A stretch of DNA of 64,000 nt from Thermoactinospora rubra (lineage in GTDB: Bacteria > Actinomycetota > Actinomycetes > Streptosporangiales > Streptosporangiaceae). The DNA is taken from the NCBI RefSeq assembly GCF_002093975.1, contig NZ_KZ084324.1, forward strand, positions 428,438 to 492,437, in the 5' to 3' direction. Positions within the stretch are counted from its first letter, which is position 1. The number at the start of each line of letters is the position of its first letter. Below are positions 9,338-16,644 of this stretch, one piece after another. Both the position numbers and the translations under genes were made by a program. The notes below the pieces were generated by a model. It did no database searches. It was not told the DNA's origin and was given only the letters and a program-made list of their open reading frames with translations.

Positions 9338-10306
9338 ATGACCCACACCGTGCTCGTCACCGGGGTCTCGCGCCACATCGGCGCTCGGGTGGCGAGCGTG
9401 CTCGCGGCCGATCCGGGGATCTCCCGTGTCATCGGCGTGGACACCGTGCCGCCACCCTCGCTCGCGCGGGACGGCGGCATGAGCCTCGGGCGGATGGAGT
9501 TCGTCCGGGTGGATCTGCGCAGCCCCGACATCGCCAAGGTGATCGCGACCGCCGACATCGACACGGTCGTCCACATGAGCCTGGTCAGCGCTCCCACGCG
9601 CGGCGCGGGCCGGGCGGTGATGAAAGAGCACAACGTCATCGGCACCATGCAGTTGCTCGGCGCGTGCCAGCGTTCCGAGACGGTGCGTCGCGTGGTGGTC
9701 CGCTCCACCACGGCCGTCTACGGCTCCTCTCCCAGGGACCCGGCGGTCTTCACCGAGGACCTGGAGCCGCACGACGGCCCTTCGCACGGCTACGCGAAGG
9801 ACGCGGCGGAGGTCGAGGGCTACGTGCGCGGCTTCTCCCGCCGCCGGCCCGACGTGACCGTCTCCATGCTGCGCTTCGCCAACTTCATGGGGCCCGGCGT
9901 CGACTCGCCGCTCACCCGCTACTTCTCCCAGCCTCTGGTGCCGACCGTGCTCGGCTTCGACCCGCGGCTGCAGTTCGTCCACGAGGACGACGCGGTCGAG
10001 GTGCTGTGCCGGATGGCCCTGGAGGACCACCCCGGCACGTTCAACGTGGCCGGGGCCGGCGTGCTGCTGCTGTCCCAGTGCGTACGGCGGGCCGGACGCA
10101 TCCCCCTGCCGCTCCCGTCGCCCGCCTTCGGCCTGCTGGGCGACGCCGCGCGCCGCATGGGCCTGGTCGACTTCTCCCCCGAGCAGCTCAAGCTGATGAG
10201 CCACGGCCGCGTGGTCGACACCGCCAAGCTGGCGGCCGAGCTCGGCTGGCGGCCCAAGTTCACCACCGCGGCCGCCTTCGACGACTTCCTGAGGTGCAGA
10301 CGGTGA
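9338..10306 (+). CDS. NAD(P)-dependent epimerase/dehydratase-like SDR (Rv0501 family)
   Basis: This 322-residue extended short-chain dehydrogenase-like protein begins with a nucleotide-binding segment VLVTGVSRHIGARVA and has STTAVYGSSP, a typical catalytic-Ser region. The expected YxxxK reads YAKDA (Y, then no Lys at +4), and the glycine motif is also atypical. Classical sugar-epimerase chemistry is therefore doubtful. It follows bS22 by 23 bases and its stop overlaps the GTG of the acyltransferase gene. This pairing is conserved in actinobacteria and hints at a shared role in envelope lipid or glycan metabolism. ATG 9338 is the only start giving the family N-terminus. Confidence 0.85.
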   Translation: MTHTVLVTGVSRHIGARVASVLAADPGISRVIGVDTVPPPSLARDGGMSLGRMEFVRVDLRSPDIAKVIATADIDTVVHMSLVSAPTRGAGRAVMKEHNVIGTMQLLGACQRSETVRRVVVRSTTAVYGSSPRDPAVFTEDLEPHDGPSHGYAKDAAEVEGYVRGFSRRRPDVTVSMLRFANFMGPGVDSPLTRYFSQPLVPTVLGFDPRLQFVHEDDAVEVLCRMALEDHPGTFNVAGAGVLLLSQCVRRAGRIPLPLPSPAFGLLGDAARRMGLVDFSPEQLKLMSHGRVVDTAKLAAELGWRPKFTTAAAFDDFLRCRR

Positions 10307-11208
10307 CGGCAGAACCGGCTAGGGTGATCCCCATCACCGACGCCCCGTCCCACCGGGGGGCCGCCGCCTCCTGCGAGGAGCGCCTGGCCGGGCTGCTGGC
10401 GTTCCTGCGCAGGCGGATCACGGGCGACTACGAGGTCGACGAGTTCGGCTTCGACCCCGAGCTGACCGACACCGTGCTGCTGGAGCTGGTCCGGCCGCTG
10501 TACCGGCACTGGTTCCGCGTCGACGCCCTGGGCCTGGACAACGTGCCCGGCGAGGGGGGAGCGCTCGTCGTCGCCAACCACTCGGGGACGCTCCCCGTCG
10601 ACGCGCTGATGCTGCACGTGGCGCTGCACGACGAGGCCGGACGGCCCTGCCGCATGCTCGGCGCGGACCTGGTCTACCAGCTGCCGTTCCTGTCGCACCT
10701 TTCGCGGAAGTCGGGGCACACGCTCGCGTGCCGCGAGGACGCGGACCGCCTGCTGCGGAAGGGCGAGCTCGTGGGGGTCTTCCCCGAGGGGTTCAAGGGG
10801 GTCGGCAAGCCGTTCTCGGAGCGGTACAAGCTGCAGCGCTTCGGCAGGGGCGGCTTCGTCGCCTCGGCGATCAGGGCGGGGGTGCCCATCGTCCCGACGG
10901 CCATCGTGGGGGCCGAGGAGATCTACCCGAAGATCGGCGACCTGAAGACGCTGGCCCGGCTGCTCGGCGTGCCGTACATCCCGATAACGCCGTTCTTCCC
11001 CTGGCTGGGGCCATTGGGGCTGATCCCGCTGCCGTCGAAGTGGATGATCGAGTTCGGCGAGCCCATCAGGACCGACGACCACGACCCGGCCGACGCCGAC
11101 GACCCCATCGTGGTGTTCAACCTCACCGACCAGGTGCGGGAGACGATCCAGCAGATGCTCAACGAGCTGCGCCTGCGCCGGGGACACGCCTTCCCGCCCT
11201 TCTTCTGA
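10303..11208 (+). CDS. Lysophospholipid acyltransferase family protein (PlsC-like)
   Basis: This 301-residue protein has the acyltransferase core. The block ANHSGTLPVD supplies the catalytic His, but the Asp is separated by six residues rather than the usual four. GVFPEGFKG (the FPEG glycerol-phosphate-binding motif) and IVPTAIVGAEE follow. The likely reaction is acyl transfer to a lysophospholipid or related glycerolipid at the inner membrane face. GTG 10303 overlaps the upstream SDR stop; GTG 10294 is an alternative start. The same two-gene order occurs in mycobacteria (Rv0501-Rv0502). Confidence 0.88.
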   Translation: MTAEPARVIPITDAPSHRGAAASCEERLAGLLAFLRRRITGDYEVDEFGFDPELTDTVLLELVRPLYRHWFRVDALGLDNVPGEGGALVVANHSGTLPVDALMLHVALHDEAGRPCRMLGADLVYQLPFLSHLSRKSGHTLACREDADRLLRKGELVGVFPEGFKGVGKPFSERYKLQRFGRGGFVASAIRAGVPIVPTAIVGAEEIYPKIGDLKTLARLLGVPYIPITPFFPWLGPLGLIPLPSKWMIEFGEPIRTDDHDPADADDPIVVFNLTDQVRETIQQMLNELRLRRGHAFPPFF

Positions 11209-11238
11209 CAGCCTTCTGATACTGCTAGCTGCCGCCAC

Positions 11239-11409
11239 GACGAGCAGGGGATGGGCGAGGCCACGCACATCGGCCCGGCCGTCGACGCCTGGGAGGCCGA
11301 CCGCGTCGAGTGGGTGCCGCTCGCCGGCGTCCGCCGCCTGATCGAGAAGCGGGAGATCGTCAACGGCACCAGCATGGCCGCCCTGCTCTACGTCCTGGCC
11401 GGGGCTTAG
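11239..11409 (+). pseudogene. 3' remnant of a NUDIX hydrolase gene
   Basis: Right after the acyltransferase stop, an open stretch of about 56 codons ends at TAG 11407-11409. Its translation contains EADRVEWVPLAGVRRLIEKR followed by EIVNGTSMAALLYVLAG. This resembles the C-terminal part of ADP-ribose-pyrophosphatase-like NUDIX proteins, where an acidic residue precedes the RVEWVPL strand and an N/HG-T/S helix closes the fold. The NUDIX box itself (GX5EX7REUXEE) is absent and there is no ribosome site. The stretch therefore looks like the tail of a deleted gene. Confidence is limited by its short length. Confidence 0.55.
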
Positions 11410-11523
11410 GCGCGCGTCTGCCGAGATCCGCGAAGGCCCACGCCGTTGGACTCGCCGTGAACCGCATGACCCCCGAGTGGCGAGACATGCTTGACCGGTT
11501 CCCCCGACGGAAGACACCCGCGT

Positions 11524-12105
11524 ATGACCGCACCCCCGATAACCCGGGTCGAAGACAGCGACATCGTGCGCCGATCGTTGACCGAGCCCGAGGCGTTCGC
11601 CACGCTGTTCGACCGCTACTCCGGGATGATCTACCGCTACGTCTCCCGGCGGGTGGGGCCCGAGCACGCCGAGGACCTGGTGGGCGAGACGTTCATGGTG
11701 GCCTTCTCCCGGCGTCGCCACTACGACCTGAACTATCCCGACGCCCGTCCCTGGCTGTTCGGCATCGCGACCAAGCTGCTGTCGCGCCACCACAGGAGCG
11801 AGGCGGCGCGGTACCGGGCCCTGCAACGCAGTCCCGTGGAAGAGCACGTCGAGTTCCCCGCGGACGCCGTGGCGGCGGGGGTGACGGCGCAGGCGGCCAG
11901 GAAGGCGCTGGCCGAGGCGCTGGCCGCGCTGTCCAAGCGCGACCGTGACGCTCTGCTGCTGTACGCCTGGAGCGGCCTGACCTACGAGGAGGTCGCCCGG
12001 GCCCTGGACATCCCGCTGGGCACCGTGCGGTCCCGGCTCAACCGCGCCCGCCGGAAGCTGCGCGCCGAGCTGGGCGGCGCCGATCCGATGCGCGAGGAGG
12101 CGTGA
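11524..12105 (+). CDS. ECF-type RNA polymerase sigma factor
   Basis: The 193-residue protein has sigma region 2 (FATLFDRYSGMIYRYVSRRV, then AEDLVGETFMVAF and RPWLFGIATKLLSRHHRSE) and region 4 (ALSKRDRDALLLYAWSGLTY, then IPLGTVRSRLNRARRKLR), with a normal linker and no region 1 or 3. ATG 11524 gives the family-like start; the frame stays open a little upstream. The next gene starts 1 base after its stop and encodes a membrane LCP protein whose cytoplasmic N-terminus looks like that of actinobacterial anti-sigma partners. The pair probably works as a regulatory unit. Confidence 0.92.
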   Translation: MTAPPITRVEDSDIVRRSLTEPEAFATLFDRYSGMIYRYVSRRVGPEHAEDLVGETFMVAFSRRRHYDLNYPDARPWLFGIATKLLSRHHRSEAARYRALQRSPVEEHVEFPADAVAAGVTAQAARKALAEALAALSKRDRDALLLYAWSGLTYEEVARALDIPLGTVRSRLNRARRKLRAELGGADPMREEA

Positions 12106-12106
12106 C

Positions 12107-13087
12107 ATGGACGAGATGACGATGCTGCGCGACCTCGGCCGCGAGCTGGAGCACGAGCCGCCGCCCACGCTGGTGCGGCAGCGCCGGAGGATGCTGGGCG
12201 CCAGGAGGCGAAGGATCGGCTGGCTGCCGGTGTCCCTGGCCGCGGCGGCCACGGCGGTGGCGATCCTGGTGCCCGTGCTGCTCGCGGGCGGCGGGACCGC
12301 GACGCGGGTCCGGGAGCCCGAGGGGGTACGGCCGGCCGTGGTCGCGGGCGCCGTGAACATCCTGGTGGTGGGCAGCGACAGCCAGGCCGGCACGCCCCGG
12401 CTCGGGAAGGGCGAGCGCGGCGACGCGCTGCTCCTGGTCCACGTCCCGGAGGACAGGAAGGCCGTGACCGTGGTCAGCATCCCGCGCGACTCGATGGTCA
12501 AGCTGCCGGCTTGCGGGGGCGGGCGGCTCGACATGATCAACGCCGCCTACGACCGGGGCGGCCTGCGCTGCACGTGGACGACGGTCGAGCAGCTCACCGG
12601 CCTTCGCATCCACCACGCGGTGGCGTTCGACTTCTCCGGGTTCGAGGCGATGGTGGACGCGCTGGGCGGGGTGGAGATCACCGTGCCGAAGCCGGTCGAC
12701 GACCCCAGGTCCAAGCTGCGCCTGGACAAGGGCAGGCAGACGCTCACCGGCCGGCAGGCGGTCGCCTGGGCGCGGCTGCGCGACTACGGCGACGGCTCCG
12801 ACCTGCACCGCATCCGGCGCCAGCAGCAGCTCATGGCCGCCATGGCGCGTAAGGCCCGGCAGACGCTGTCGGACCCGGCCCGGCTGCGGGACTTCGTCGC
12901 GGCCGTCCGGCGGCAGGTGACCACGGACGAGGGCTTCGACCTGGAGACGATGTACGGCCTGGCCGCCGGCATGGGAGGGAGCACGCCGACCTTCGTCACG
13001 GTTCCGGTCAGGCAGTACTCCCCTGACCCGCACCGGGTCGAATGGCTCCAGCCCGACGCCGCGCGCCTGTTCAAGACGCTGAAATAA
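12107..13087 (+). CDS. LytR-CpsA-Psr (LCP) family protein with anti-sigma-like N-terminus
   Basis: Residues 1-40 are cytoplasmic and charged (MDEMTMLRDLGRELEHEPPP), one membrane helix lies near 42-62, and the LCP domain spans about 80-255. LCP hallmarks are NILVVGSDS, RGDALLLVHV, VSIPRDSMV, the Asn-containing INAAYDRGG and ARLRDYGDGSDLHRIRRQQQ. LCP enzymes transfer undecaprenyl-linked glycopolymers to peptidoglycan outside the membrane. The MDEMTMLRDL opening is the pattern usually found on CU044_5270-type proteins encoded after ECF sigma factors, so this may be an LCP enzyme that also holds the upstream sigma factor; that part is inference. Confidence 0.9.
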   Translation: MDEMTMLRDLGRELEHEPPPTLVRQRRRMLGARRRRIGWLPVSLAAAATAVAILVPVLLAGGGTATRVREPEGVRPAVVAGAVNILVVGSDSQAGTPRLGKGERGDALLLVHVPEDRKAVTVVSIPRDSMVKLPACGGGRLDMINAAYDRGGLRCTWTTVEQLTGLRIHHAVAFDFSGFEAMVDALGGVEITVPKPVDDPRSKLRLDKGRQTLTGRQAVAWARLRDYGDGSDLHRIRRQQQLMAAMARKARQTLSDPARLRDFVAAVRRQVTTDEGFDLETMYGLAAGMGGSTPTFVTVPVRQYSPDPHRVEWLQPDAARLFKTLK

Positions 13088-13142
13088 GCCATTATCGGAT
13101 CCTTATTGGACGAAAAGTCCAGCAACGGTTATCGTCTGGGTC

Positions 13143-14186
13143 ATGGAGATCAGGCGTGGCATCCGCGGAGCCCTGGCCGCGGGCCTGCTGCTCGGCGCCG
13201 CGGCCGGGCTCGCCAGGCGCCGCCGTACCACCCGTCAGGAGCCCGGACGAGAGCCGCGACAGGGCCGCTGTCTCACCGTCACCACGGGCGACGGCGTACG
13301 GCTGGCGGTCGAGGTCGACGAGGCGAGCGAGCCGAAGGCGGCGGTGGTGTTCGCCCACGGGTGGGTGCTCAACCGCGGGTGCTGGTTCCCCCAGCGGGAG
13401 GCGCTGGCCGGCGAGGCCATTCTGGTCTGCTACGACCAGCGCGGGCACGGCGCCTCCTCGGCGGGGGCCTACGACTGCTGCACCGTCGACCGGCTCGCCG
13501 AGGACCTGGAGACGGTCGTCGAGGAGGTCGTCCCGCCCGAGCTGCCCGTCGTCCTGGTCGGGCACTCGATGGGCGGGATGACCGTCATGGGGCTGGCGGC
13601 CCGGCGGCCGGAGCTGTTCGGCGACAGGATCAGGGGTGTCGCGCTGCTCGGCACCTCCTGCGGCGGGCTGGCCGGCAGCACGTTCGGCCTGCGCGGGCCG
13701 CTGGGCCGCGCCGTGCCGAGGATGACGCCGCTCGTGCTGGAGCGCATGCTCGCCAGGGCCCCGCTGATCGACCGCAGCGCCGCGCTGAAGCGGGGCGTGA
13801 ACTGGCCGGTCACCCGCTACCTGGCGTTCGGCCCCGGGGCGAGGCGGGAGCACGTCAGCCTCGTCAACGGCATGGTCGCGGCGACGCCGACCGAGGTGAT
13901 GGTGGGCTTCTTCCACGGGATCATGGCGCACGACAAGGCCGATGCCCTCCACGCGCTGGCCTCGGTGGAGACGCTGGTCATGGTGGGCGCCCGCGACCGG
14001 CTCACGCCGCCCTCGCACGCCCACAGGATCGCCCAGGCGCTTCCCGGCGCCCGGCTGATCGTCGTGCCCGGCGCCGGGCACATGCTCGGCCTCGAGCGCC
14101 CGGAAGTGGTCAACCGCACCCTGGCCGAGCTGGTCGGCAAAGCCCTGAAAGAGCCGATGCCGCCCGGAGAGCCGAAAGCCGCCTAG
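13143..14186 (+). CDS. Alpha/beta hydrolase, membrane-anchored or exported
   Basis: This 347-residue protein starts with a positively charged stretch and a hydrophobic segment (about 8-22, ALAAGLLLGAAAGLA) followed by RRRR, which suggests a membrane anchor. The fold motifs are oxyanion FAHGWVLNRG, nucleophile GHSMGG (Ser near 141), the acid Asp in GARDRLTPPSH and the base His in GAGHMLGLERPE. It is therefore a complete serine hydrolase. The substrate is unknown; lipase/esterase or peroxidase-type members share this pattern. It stands alone, with 55 A/T-richer bases before it containing a small dyad TGGAC-GAAAA-GTCCA (13107-13121). Confidence 0.88.
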   Translation: MEIRRGIRGALAAGLLLGAAAGLARRRRTTRQEPGREPRQGRCLTVTTGDGVRLAVEVDEASEPKAAVVFAHGWVLNRGCWFPQREALAGEAILVCYDQRGHGASSAGAYDCCTVDRLAEDLETVVEEVVPPELPVVLVGHSMGGMTVMGLAARRPELFGDRIRGVALLGTSCGGLAGSTFGLRGPLGRAVPRMTPLVLERMLARAPLIDRSAALKRGVNWPVTRYLAFGPGARREHVSLVNGMVAATPTEVMVGFFHGIMAHDKADALHALASVETLVMVGARDRLTPPSHAHRIAQALPGARLIVVPGAGHMLGLERPEVVNRTLAELVGKALKEPMPPGEPKAA

Positions 14187-14206
14187 AGAGAGGCGTGCCC
14201 GGGACG

Positions 14207-15082
14207 CTAGAGCCGTTTCCGGTAGTGCTTGCGCAGCGCGATGCCCGCCGCGACCCCGCCCGCCACGGCGCCCGCGCCCGCGGCGATCGGCAGGGCCGTG
14301 AGCGTGGCCTTGCGCCCGGTGCGGAAGTCCTTGACCGGCCAGCCGTTCTTCTTGGCGTACTCGCGCAGCTCGGAGTCGGGGTTGATGGCCACCGCGTGCC
14401 CGACCAGCGACAGCATCGGCAGGTCGTTGGCCGAGTCGCTGTAGGCGGTGCACTTGGTCAGATCCAGCCCCTCGCGCCGCGCGAGCGCCCGCACCGCCTC
14501 GGCCTTGGCCGGGCCGTGCAGCAGGTCGCCGACCAGCCGCCCGGTGTAGACGCCGTCGACCGTCTCCGCGACCGTGCCGAGCGCGCCCGTCAGGCCCAGG
14601 CGCTGCGCGATGACCCGCGCCAGCTCGACCGGGGTGGCGGTGACCAGCCAGACCCGCTGGCCGGCGTCCAGGTGGGCCTGGGCCAGGGCGCGGGTGCCCG
14701 CCCAGATCCGGTCCGCCATCACCTCGTCGTAGATCTCCTCGCCGAGCCGTACGACGTCCTCGACCTTGCTGCCCGCCACGAAGGCCAGCGCCGTTTCGCG
14801 GGCCACCGCGATGTGCTCGGGGTTCTCGCTGCCGCGCAGCCGGAACATGGCCTGGCCGAGGGCGAACTTCACCAGGTCGGAGGTCTTGAACAGCCCCCTG
14901 GTGGCCAGCCCGCGCGCGAAGTGGTAGATCGACGCGCCCCGCATCATCGTGTTGTCCACGTCGAAGAAGGCCGCCGCCTGGAGGTCGGGCTCGCTGGGGG
15001 TGGCGGCCACCGCCGCCGCGGCCGCCACCTCGCCGGCCCGCTCCGCCTCCGTCTCGTGCCGTCGTCGCAGTAGCCGCCTCAT
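14207..15082 (-). CDS. HAD-IB family hydrolase (SerB-like)
   Basis: This 291-residue protein has all HAD motifs: I FFDVDNT (nucleophile Asp41, acid Asp43), II WLVTATP, III Lys in HGPAKAEAV and [13 protein letters not shown]. The N-terminal 35 residues are Arg/Ala-rich, and the C-terminus has a hydrophobic tail ([20 protein letters not shown]) ending in basic residues, so it may be membrane-tethered. The family (mycobacterial Rv0505c type) is often labelled phosphoserine phosphatase, but substrates include phospholipid intermediates. Co-conservation with the acyltransferase fits lipid phosphate hydrolysis. The gene is convergent with the hydrolase. Confidence 0.9.
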   Translation of the reverse strand: MRRLLRRRHETEAERAGEVAAAAAVAATPSEPDLQAAAFFDVDNTMMRGASIYHFARGLATRGLFKTSDLVKFALGQAMFRLRGSENPEHIAVARETALAFVAGSKVEDVVRLGEEIYDEVMADRIWAGTRALAQAHLDAGQRVWLVTATPVELARVIAQRLGLTGALGTVAETVDGVYTGRLVGDLLHGPAKAEAVRALARREGLDLTKCTAYSDSANDLPMLSLVGHAVAINPDSELREYAKKNGWPVKDFRTGRKATLTALPIAAGAGAVAGGVAAGIALRKHYRKRL

Positions 15083-15101
15083 GCAGTCAGCTTAAGGGGT
15101 C

Positions 15102-15740
15102 TCATCGCGGGGCAACGAGGCCGTCGATGTAGTCCAGGTAACCGCTGGCCTGGACCTGTTCGGGGCCGTCGAGCTGGGGGAGCATGCCCTCGACGAGGTT
15201 GCGCTGGTCCTCGGCGAACTTCTTGATCTTCGTCGAGCGGGGCAGCCGGCTGATGCCCGAGCGGGTGCTCCGGTCCATGTCCTTGAGGGTCGCGCCGACG
15301 TGCGGGCCGCCGTCGGGGGAGCGCAGCAGGGCGTCGAGCTCCTGGGCCCGGGTCTTGGCGGAGACCAGCTCGCGCTCGCCGCGCTCGACCGGGTCGGGGC
15401 TCAGCCGTACCAGGGTGTCCTCGGCGGCGCGCTTGAGCGGGTAGAGCGGCTCGCCGGGCACGGACCGGTAGGTGACGAAGGCGGCCAGCATCATGGCGGC
15501 GGCCAGGCCGACGGTGGCCAGCTGGGTCAGCCACGAGGTGCGCGGCACGGGCCGGACCGGGCTCCTGCGCGGCTCCGGCTCCCGCCCCACGGGCTCGGCC
15601 AGCAGCCGCTCCCGCAGCCGGGCGCGGAAGGCCGGGTCGGGGCCCGTGCCGGGCGGGGCGTCGCGCAGCTCGGCCAGCCTGGCGAGCACATCCTCCTGCG
15701 CCCTGCGCCGAGACCGCCGAGACCGCCGAGACCTACGCAT
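15102..15740 (-). CDS. DUF5667 membrane protein, probable anti-sigma factor for BldN (RsbN-like)
   Basis: The 212-residue protein begins with an Arg/Ser repeat (MRRSRRSRRSRRR, from a 9-base DNA repeat). A helical cytoplasmic region (about 14-60) follows, then one membrane helix (about 78-98, ATVGLAAAMMLAAFVTY) and an extracytoplasmic DUF5667 region (PGEPLYPLKRAAEDT). It lies 95 bases downstream of the BldN-type sigma gene in the same direction. In Streptomyces the gene at this position, rsbN, encodes a single-pass membrane anti-sigma factor. Position and topology support the same role; sequence identity was not measured. Confidence 0.82.
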   Translation of the reverse strand: MRRSRRSRRSRRRAQEDVLARLAELRDAPPGTGPDPAFRARLRERLLAEPVGREPEPRRSPVRPVPRTSWLTQLATVGLAAAMMLAAFVTYRSVPGEPLYPLKRAAEDTLVRLSPDPVERGERELVSAKTRAQELDALLRSPDGGPHVGATLKDMDRSTRSGISRLPRSTKIKKFAEDQRNLVEGMLPQLDGPEQVQASGYLDYIDGLVAPR

Positions 15741-15741
15741 G

Positions 15742-15771
15742 TGACCTTCTCACCGATGACCTTCTCACCGA
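15742..15771. repeat. Perfect tandem 15-bp duplication over the DUF5667 ribosome-binding site
   Basis: TGACCTTCTCACCGA occurs twice back to back (15742-15756 and 15757-15771). Read on the minus strand, each copy contains GAGAAGGT, and the proximal copy places AAGG at a normal distance before ATG 15740. The second copy is a spare Shine-Dalgarno 15 bases further out. It may reflect slippage, or tune translation of the anti-sigma gene. Confidence 0.8.
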
Positions 15772-15835
15772 GAGTGACACCCAGCCGCCCGCCCGACTGC
15801 TGTCCGTCTGACTAACGACGTCCGGTCCGCGGAGG

Positions 15836-16468
15836 TTACGCCAGGTCCGAGCGGAGGGCCCGGGCCAGGGCGCGCACGGCACGGAACTGCAGGGCTTTGA
15901 TCGCTCCACTCTTCTTCCCCATGATCAGCGCGGTCTCGGCGAGCGAGAGCCCGTGCAGGAAACGCAGGACCACGCACTCCTGCTGCTCGGCGTTGAGCTC
16001 TCGCACGGCCCGTAACAGCCGGTCGTACACCAGCGCGTCGACCACGGCGTTCTCCGGGATGTGCGCGCCGTCGAGGGGGACGTCGAAGATCTCGCCCGTG
16101 GGCACCTCGAGCCGGTACCGCGAGGACTTGAAGTGGTCGGTCACGAGGTTGCGCGCGATGGTCACGAGCCAGGCGCCGAAGTCGCGGCCCTGCCAGGTGA
16201 AGTCGGCGATCCTGCGCAGCGCCCGGAGGAAGGTCTCGCTGGTGAGGTCCTCGGCCAGGGGATGGGACCCGACCCGGAAGTAGATGTAGCGGTAGACCAG
16301 GTCGAGGTACCTGTCATAGAGCGTTCCGAAAGCCTCGCTGTCCCCGGTCTTGGCACGCAGCACGACGGTGCGCAGGTCGTCGTCTCGGGCGGGGAGCTCG
16401 CTCGCTCTGGGGGAGGCGGCGGTCATGATCCCGGCGAGCGGCCATGATGCGGTATGGGGGTCAGGCAT
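15836..16468 (-). CDS. bldN: ECF sigma factor BldN homologue
   Basis: The 210-residue protein has sigma region 2 (YLDLVYRYIYFRVGSHPLAE, DLTSETFLRALRRI, FTWQGRDFGAWLVTIARNLV, DHFKSSRYRLEV) and region 4 (ELNAEQQECVVLRFLHGLSL, IMGKKSGAIKALQFRAVRAL). These blocks match BldN of Streptomyces closely from memory; BldN drives aerial mycelium and chaplin/rodlin gene expression there. The ATG at 16468 has AAGGGAT upstream; ATG 16426 is an alternative. The long cleaved pro-region known in Streptomyces BldN is absent here. A membrane DUF5667 protein, the likely anti-sigma, is encoded just downstream. Confidence 0.85.
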   Translation of the reverse strand: MPDPHTASWPLAGIMTAASPRASELPARDDDLRTVVLRAKTGDSEAFGTLYDRYLDLVYRYIYFRVGSHPLAEDLTSETFLRALRRIADFTWQGRDFGAWLVTIARNLVTDHFKSSRYRLEVPTGEIFDVPLDGAHIPENAVVDALVYDRLLRAVRELNAEQQECVVLRFLHGLSLAETALIMGKKSGAIKALQFRAVRALARALRSDLA

Positions 16469-16507
16469 CCGGTATCCCTTGGGGGTTCGGCGTGCTCGAA
16501 CACTCTA

Positions 16508-16525
16508 GAAATCAAGACTGATTTC
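16508..16525. promoter_or_regulatory. Inverted repeat upstream of bldN
   Basis: GAAATCA-AGAC-TGATTTC is a perfect 7+7 dyad located 40 bases upstream of the bldN start, in the divergent interval shared with the 7-TM gene. Placement and symmetry suggest a dimeric regulator site for one or both genes. In Streptomyces, bldN is a BldD target, but this dyad does not clearly match the BldD consensus. Confidence 0.45.
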
Positions 16526-16644
16526 CACAATGCACTTCAAACGGTGGCTTGGGCAGTCACAACGCGCGGATACGGTGTGCACCGACCTGTTTCCCCTCTT
16601 CGGCTACCGGCTGGGAGGCATCGTCCGGCAGCATTGGAGGCACC

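Noticed and set aside
8483..12540. Very long minus-strand frames over the SDR/acyltransferase/sigma region
   Set aside because: Repetitive His/Arg/Gly/Gln composition and no domain motifs; the plus-strand genes have clear motifs and ribosome sites.
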